Below are positions 62,469 to 64,000 of a stretch of DNA of 64,000 nt, piece by piece. The notes beneath the pieces were generated by a model. The model was not told the DNA's origin, did no database searches, and saw only the letters and a program-made list of their open reading frames with translations. Each line of letters starts with the position of its first letter. Within the stretch, counting starts at the first letter, position 1. The stretch is from NCBI RefSeq assembly GCF_004336985.1, contig NZ_SJUO01000002.1, positions 310,001 to 374,000 on the forward strand, written 5' to 3'. The stretch comes from Exiguobacterium sp. SL-9. GTDB lineage: Bacteria; Bacillota; Bacilli; Exiguobacteriales; Exiguobacteriaceae. Position numbers and translations under genes: made by a program.

Positions 62469-62516
62469 AGTCACCGACACGCTCGTTCCGGACGTGCAAC
62501 CAATGTGCGCACCCGG

Positions 62517-63698
62517 TCAATTTTGAACATTCAGTGTCCGAATTCTCATGAAGAAGACGAGTGCCGTCAAAATGAGAACGAGTAACAAACCAAATACCGC
62601 ATTCATACCAAGCAAATCAAACGCAAGACCGGAGAGCGTTGGACCAATCATCCGTCCGACCGAGGCCGCGATATTGACGAGTCCTTGGAACTGTCCGGCT
62701 TTCCCAGGAGGGGCGAGCTTCGCGGCAATCGTCGGCACGGCCGGCCAGATGAACATCTCCCCGATCGTCATGACGACCATCGCGACCATAAACATCGTGA
62801 AGCCACCCGCGAACGGAACAATAACGAAGGCCGCGAGGAAAATGACGGCTCCGACGACAAGCTGTTTCTTCAAATCATCTTCAAAGTAACGAAGCGCTCG
62901 GTTGAGGAGCGGTTGGGCGAACACGATCAACGCCCCGTTCACCGTCCAAAGCAAGGAATATTGGCTAATCGTCACGCCAAGGTCTTGCGAATGGACGGCA
63001 ATCGTCCCTTGCCATTGCACGTAGACGAACCAAAGGGCTGCATAGCCGATGGCGACGAACCACATCGATTTCATCGTCGCAGCAGAGAGCGTCGTCGCCG
63101 CAGCCTCAAGCTGTGACTGGACGACTGGACGCGCCGGGTCTTTCAAATAACGGAGCCCGAACAAGAGGACAAGGACGAATAACACTGATAAGAAGAAGTT
63201 CGCGTAAAAGATCCATTCGATGTCGATGCGCGCGATTTGACCGCTCATCGCCGTACCGAGAGCGACCCCGACGTTTTGGGCGACATAAATCGCGTTGAAC
63301 GAACGGCGACCGCCTTCGGGCCAAATCAAGCCGGCAAACGCGTACACCGTCGGGAAGACAAGACCGCCGGAGAAGCCGATCAAGCCGAGCCAACCCAAGT
63401 ACCCGAGGAACGTGGCATGGAACAACAAGAACCCGAGCGAGCTCGCGAGCAATAGGCCGACCGAGAGGATGAGTGTGCGTTTCCCACCGATGCGGTCAAA
63501 CAGCGTGCCCCCGATATAGTTCCCGACGATGGCGAGCGCCGAGTTGACGAGCAGGGCAATCCCTGCGAGCGTCATCGATTCACCTAAATATCCATTAATA
63601 TAGAGTGTGTTAAATGGCCATAAAAAAGACGCCGCCGTCGTATTGAGCGCCATCGCGATGACCAAAATCCAAACCGAAATCGGCATTTTGTTGTTCAT
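62517..63698 (-). CDS. MFS transporter, YttB/multidrug-efflux-like
   Basis: Major facilitator of 393 residues with 12 predicted helices. The N-terminus is WILVIAMALNTTAASFLWPFNTLYIN. The loop 2-3 signature is GGTLFDRIGGKRTLI, and helix 4-5 has LVFPTVYAFAGLIWPEGGRRSFNAIYVAQNVGVALG, as in drug-efflux families. Substrate unknown. ATG at 63698 follows AAAGGAG. Bacillus has yttB near leuS. The rhodopsin gene begins 130 bases after its stop on the same strand, without a clear terminator between them. Confidence 0.88.
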   Translation of the reverse strand: MNNKMPISVWILVIAMALNTTAASFLWPFNTLYINGYLGESMTLAGIALLVNSALAIVGNYIGGTLFDRIGGKRTLILSVGLLLASSLGFLLFHATFLGYLGWLGLIGFSGGLVFPTVYAFAGLIWPEGGRRSFNAIYVAQNVGVALGTAMSGQIARIDIEWIFYANFFLSVLFVLVLLFGLRYLKDPARPVVQSQLEAAATTLSAATMKSMWFVAIGYAALWFVYVQWQGTIAVHSQDLGVTISQYSLLWTVNGALIVFAQPLLNRALRYFEDDLKKQLVVGAVIFLAAFVIVPFAGGFTMFMVAMVVMTIGEMFIWPAVPTIAAKLAPPGKAGQFQGLVNIAASVGRMIGPTLSGLAFDLLGMNAVFGLLLVLILTALVFFMRIRTLNVQN

Positions 63699-63874
63699 AC
63701 CAGTTACTCCTTTCCTTCCCAATAAACGATAAAAATTCGGCGCGACGGCCGAATCAAAAATAAGTCCTTCTCCAAGCTAACGGAACGCTCCATAAGTGTC
63801 AAGAAAAATTACTTATTATGAAGTAAACACGAGGGAAGCTTGTGATAGCATGAGCAAAGAAGGAGAGGATATGT

Positions 63875-64000
63875 ATGCAAAACCCGTTTGGCAAAGCCAG
63901 ATATCACAAATTAAATGAAGCGTATCGCCGCGAGTTCGGTGGGAAAGTGTTCAAAGTGCCGCTCGATGGCGGTTTTACTTGTCCGAACCGGGACGGGCTC
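63875..64000 (+). CDS. ytqA: radical SAM protein YtqA-like, partial (start only)
   Basis: The first 42 codons are present. ATG at 63875 follows AAGGAGAGG; the protein opens MQNPFGKARYHKLNEAYRRE and includes FKVPLDGGFTCPNRDG. The first Cys lies in CPNRDG, as in the TIGR01212 radical SAM group (YtqA/YhcC). The rest is beyond the window. The preceding ATG at 63871 opens another frame that stops after 15 codons. Function of the family is unknown, possibly tRNA or protein modification. In Bacillus ytqA-ytqB lie near ytpP and leuS. Confidence 0.88.
   Translation, partial: MQNPFGKARYHKLNEAYRREFGGKVFKVPLDGGFTCPNRDGL

Overview
This window reads as chromosomal DNA of a low-GC-lineage Gram-positive bacterium, most likely Exiguobacterium (Bacillota). 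Three things point there: strong AGGAGG-type ribosome binding sites, T-box leaders before tyrS and leuS, and a rhodopsin at 61641-62387 that matches, from memory, the Lys-donor proton pump of Exiguobacterium sibiricum. Base composition is close to 50% GC. No tRNA, rRNA, insertion sequence, prophage or CRISPR array was seen.

The gene order largely follows the 'yt' region of Bacillus subtilis: dnaE (partial), nrnA, ytpI, ytoI; then ackA, ytxK, tpx, a second-type NAD kinase, a YtcJ-like amidohydrolase, ezrA, a GAF sulfoxide reductase, rpsD, a small alarmone synthetase, tyrS; then acsA against acuABC, ccpA, aroA(G), ytxHG, murC, ytpRQP; then trmB, a YtmP-like kinase, amyX, ytlQ, thpR; then pepV, ytzE, an RsuA-type pseudouridine synthase, ytgP (MurJ-like), ytfP; then leuS, an MFS exporter and the start of ytqA. 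Inserted into this backbone are a class A penicillin-binding protein, a DhaKLM dihydroxyacetone kinase, a PTS-IIC-like membrane protein, the rhodopsin, a predicted zinc-protease lipoprotein and several small unknown genes.

Region by region: 1-9.7 kb holds replication and nucleotide-turnover genes, then enzymes, a stress protein and a secreted SH3/3D cell-wall protein. 9.7-20 kb holds acetate, redox and NADP metabolism, division (EzrA) and translation. 20-33 kb holds tyrS, PBP, acetate activation with its acetylation control, CcpA, aromatic biosynthesis, stress proteins, an aminopeptidase and Dps. 33-41 kb holds MurC, a protein that looks like an SftA linker without its motor, ytpRQP and peptidases. 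41-50 kb holds DhaKLM, tRNA and glycan enzymes. 50-64 kb holds PepV, lipid II flippase, unknown envelope proteins, LeuS, rhodopsin and transporters.

Control is visible in many places. AcsA, AckA and AcuABC form an acetate module, and cre-like boxes overlap both the acsA and acuA promoters, with ccpA immediately beyond acuC. tyrS and leuS have T-boxes with TAC and CTC specifiers. rpsD has a strong promoter and a long leader at the place of the S4 autoregulatory leader. Most convergent gene pairs share one near-perfect terminator hairpin. The most unusual items are the rhodopsin, a 36-residue CydS-like microprotein, the motor-less SftA-like gene, a three-way-junction-capable leader before the 3D-domain gene, a lipoprotein that appears to start at CTG, and operator-like repeats between pepV and ytzE.
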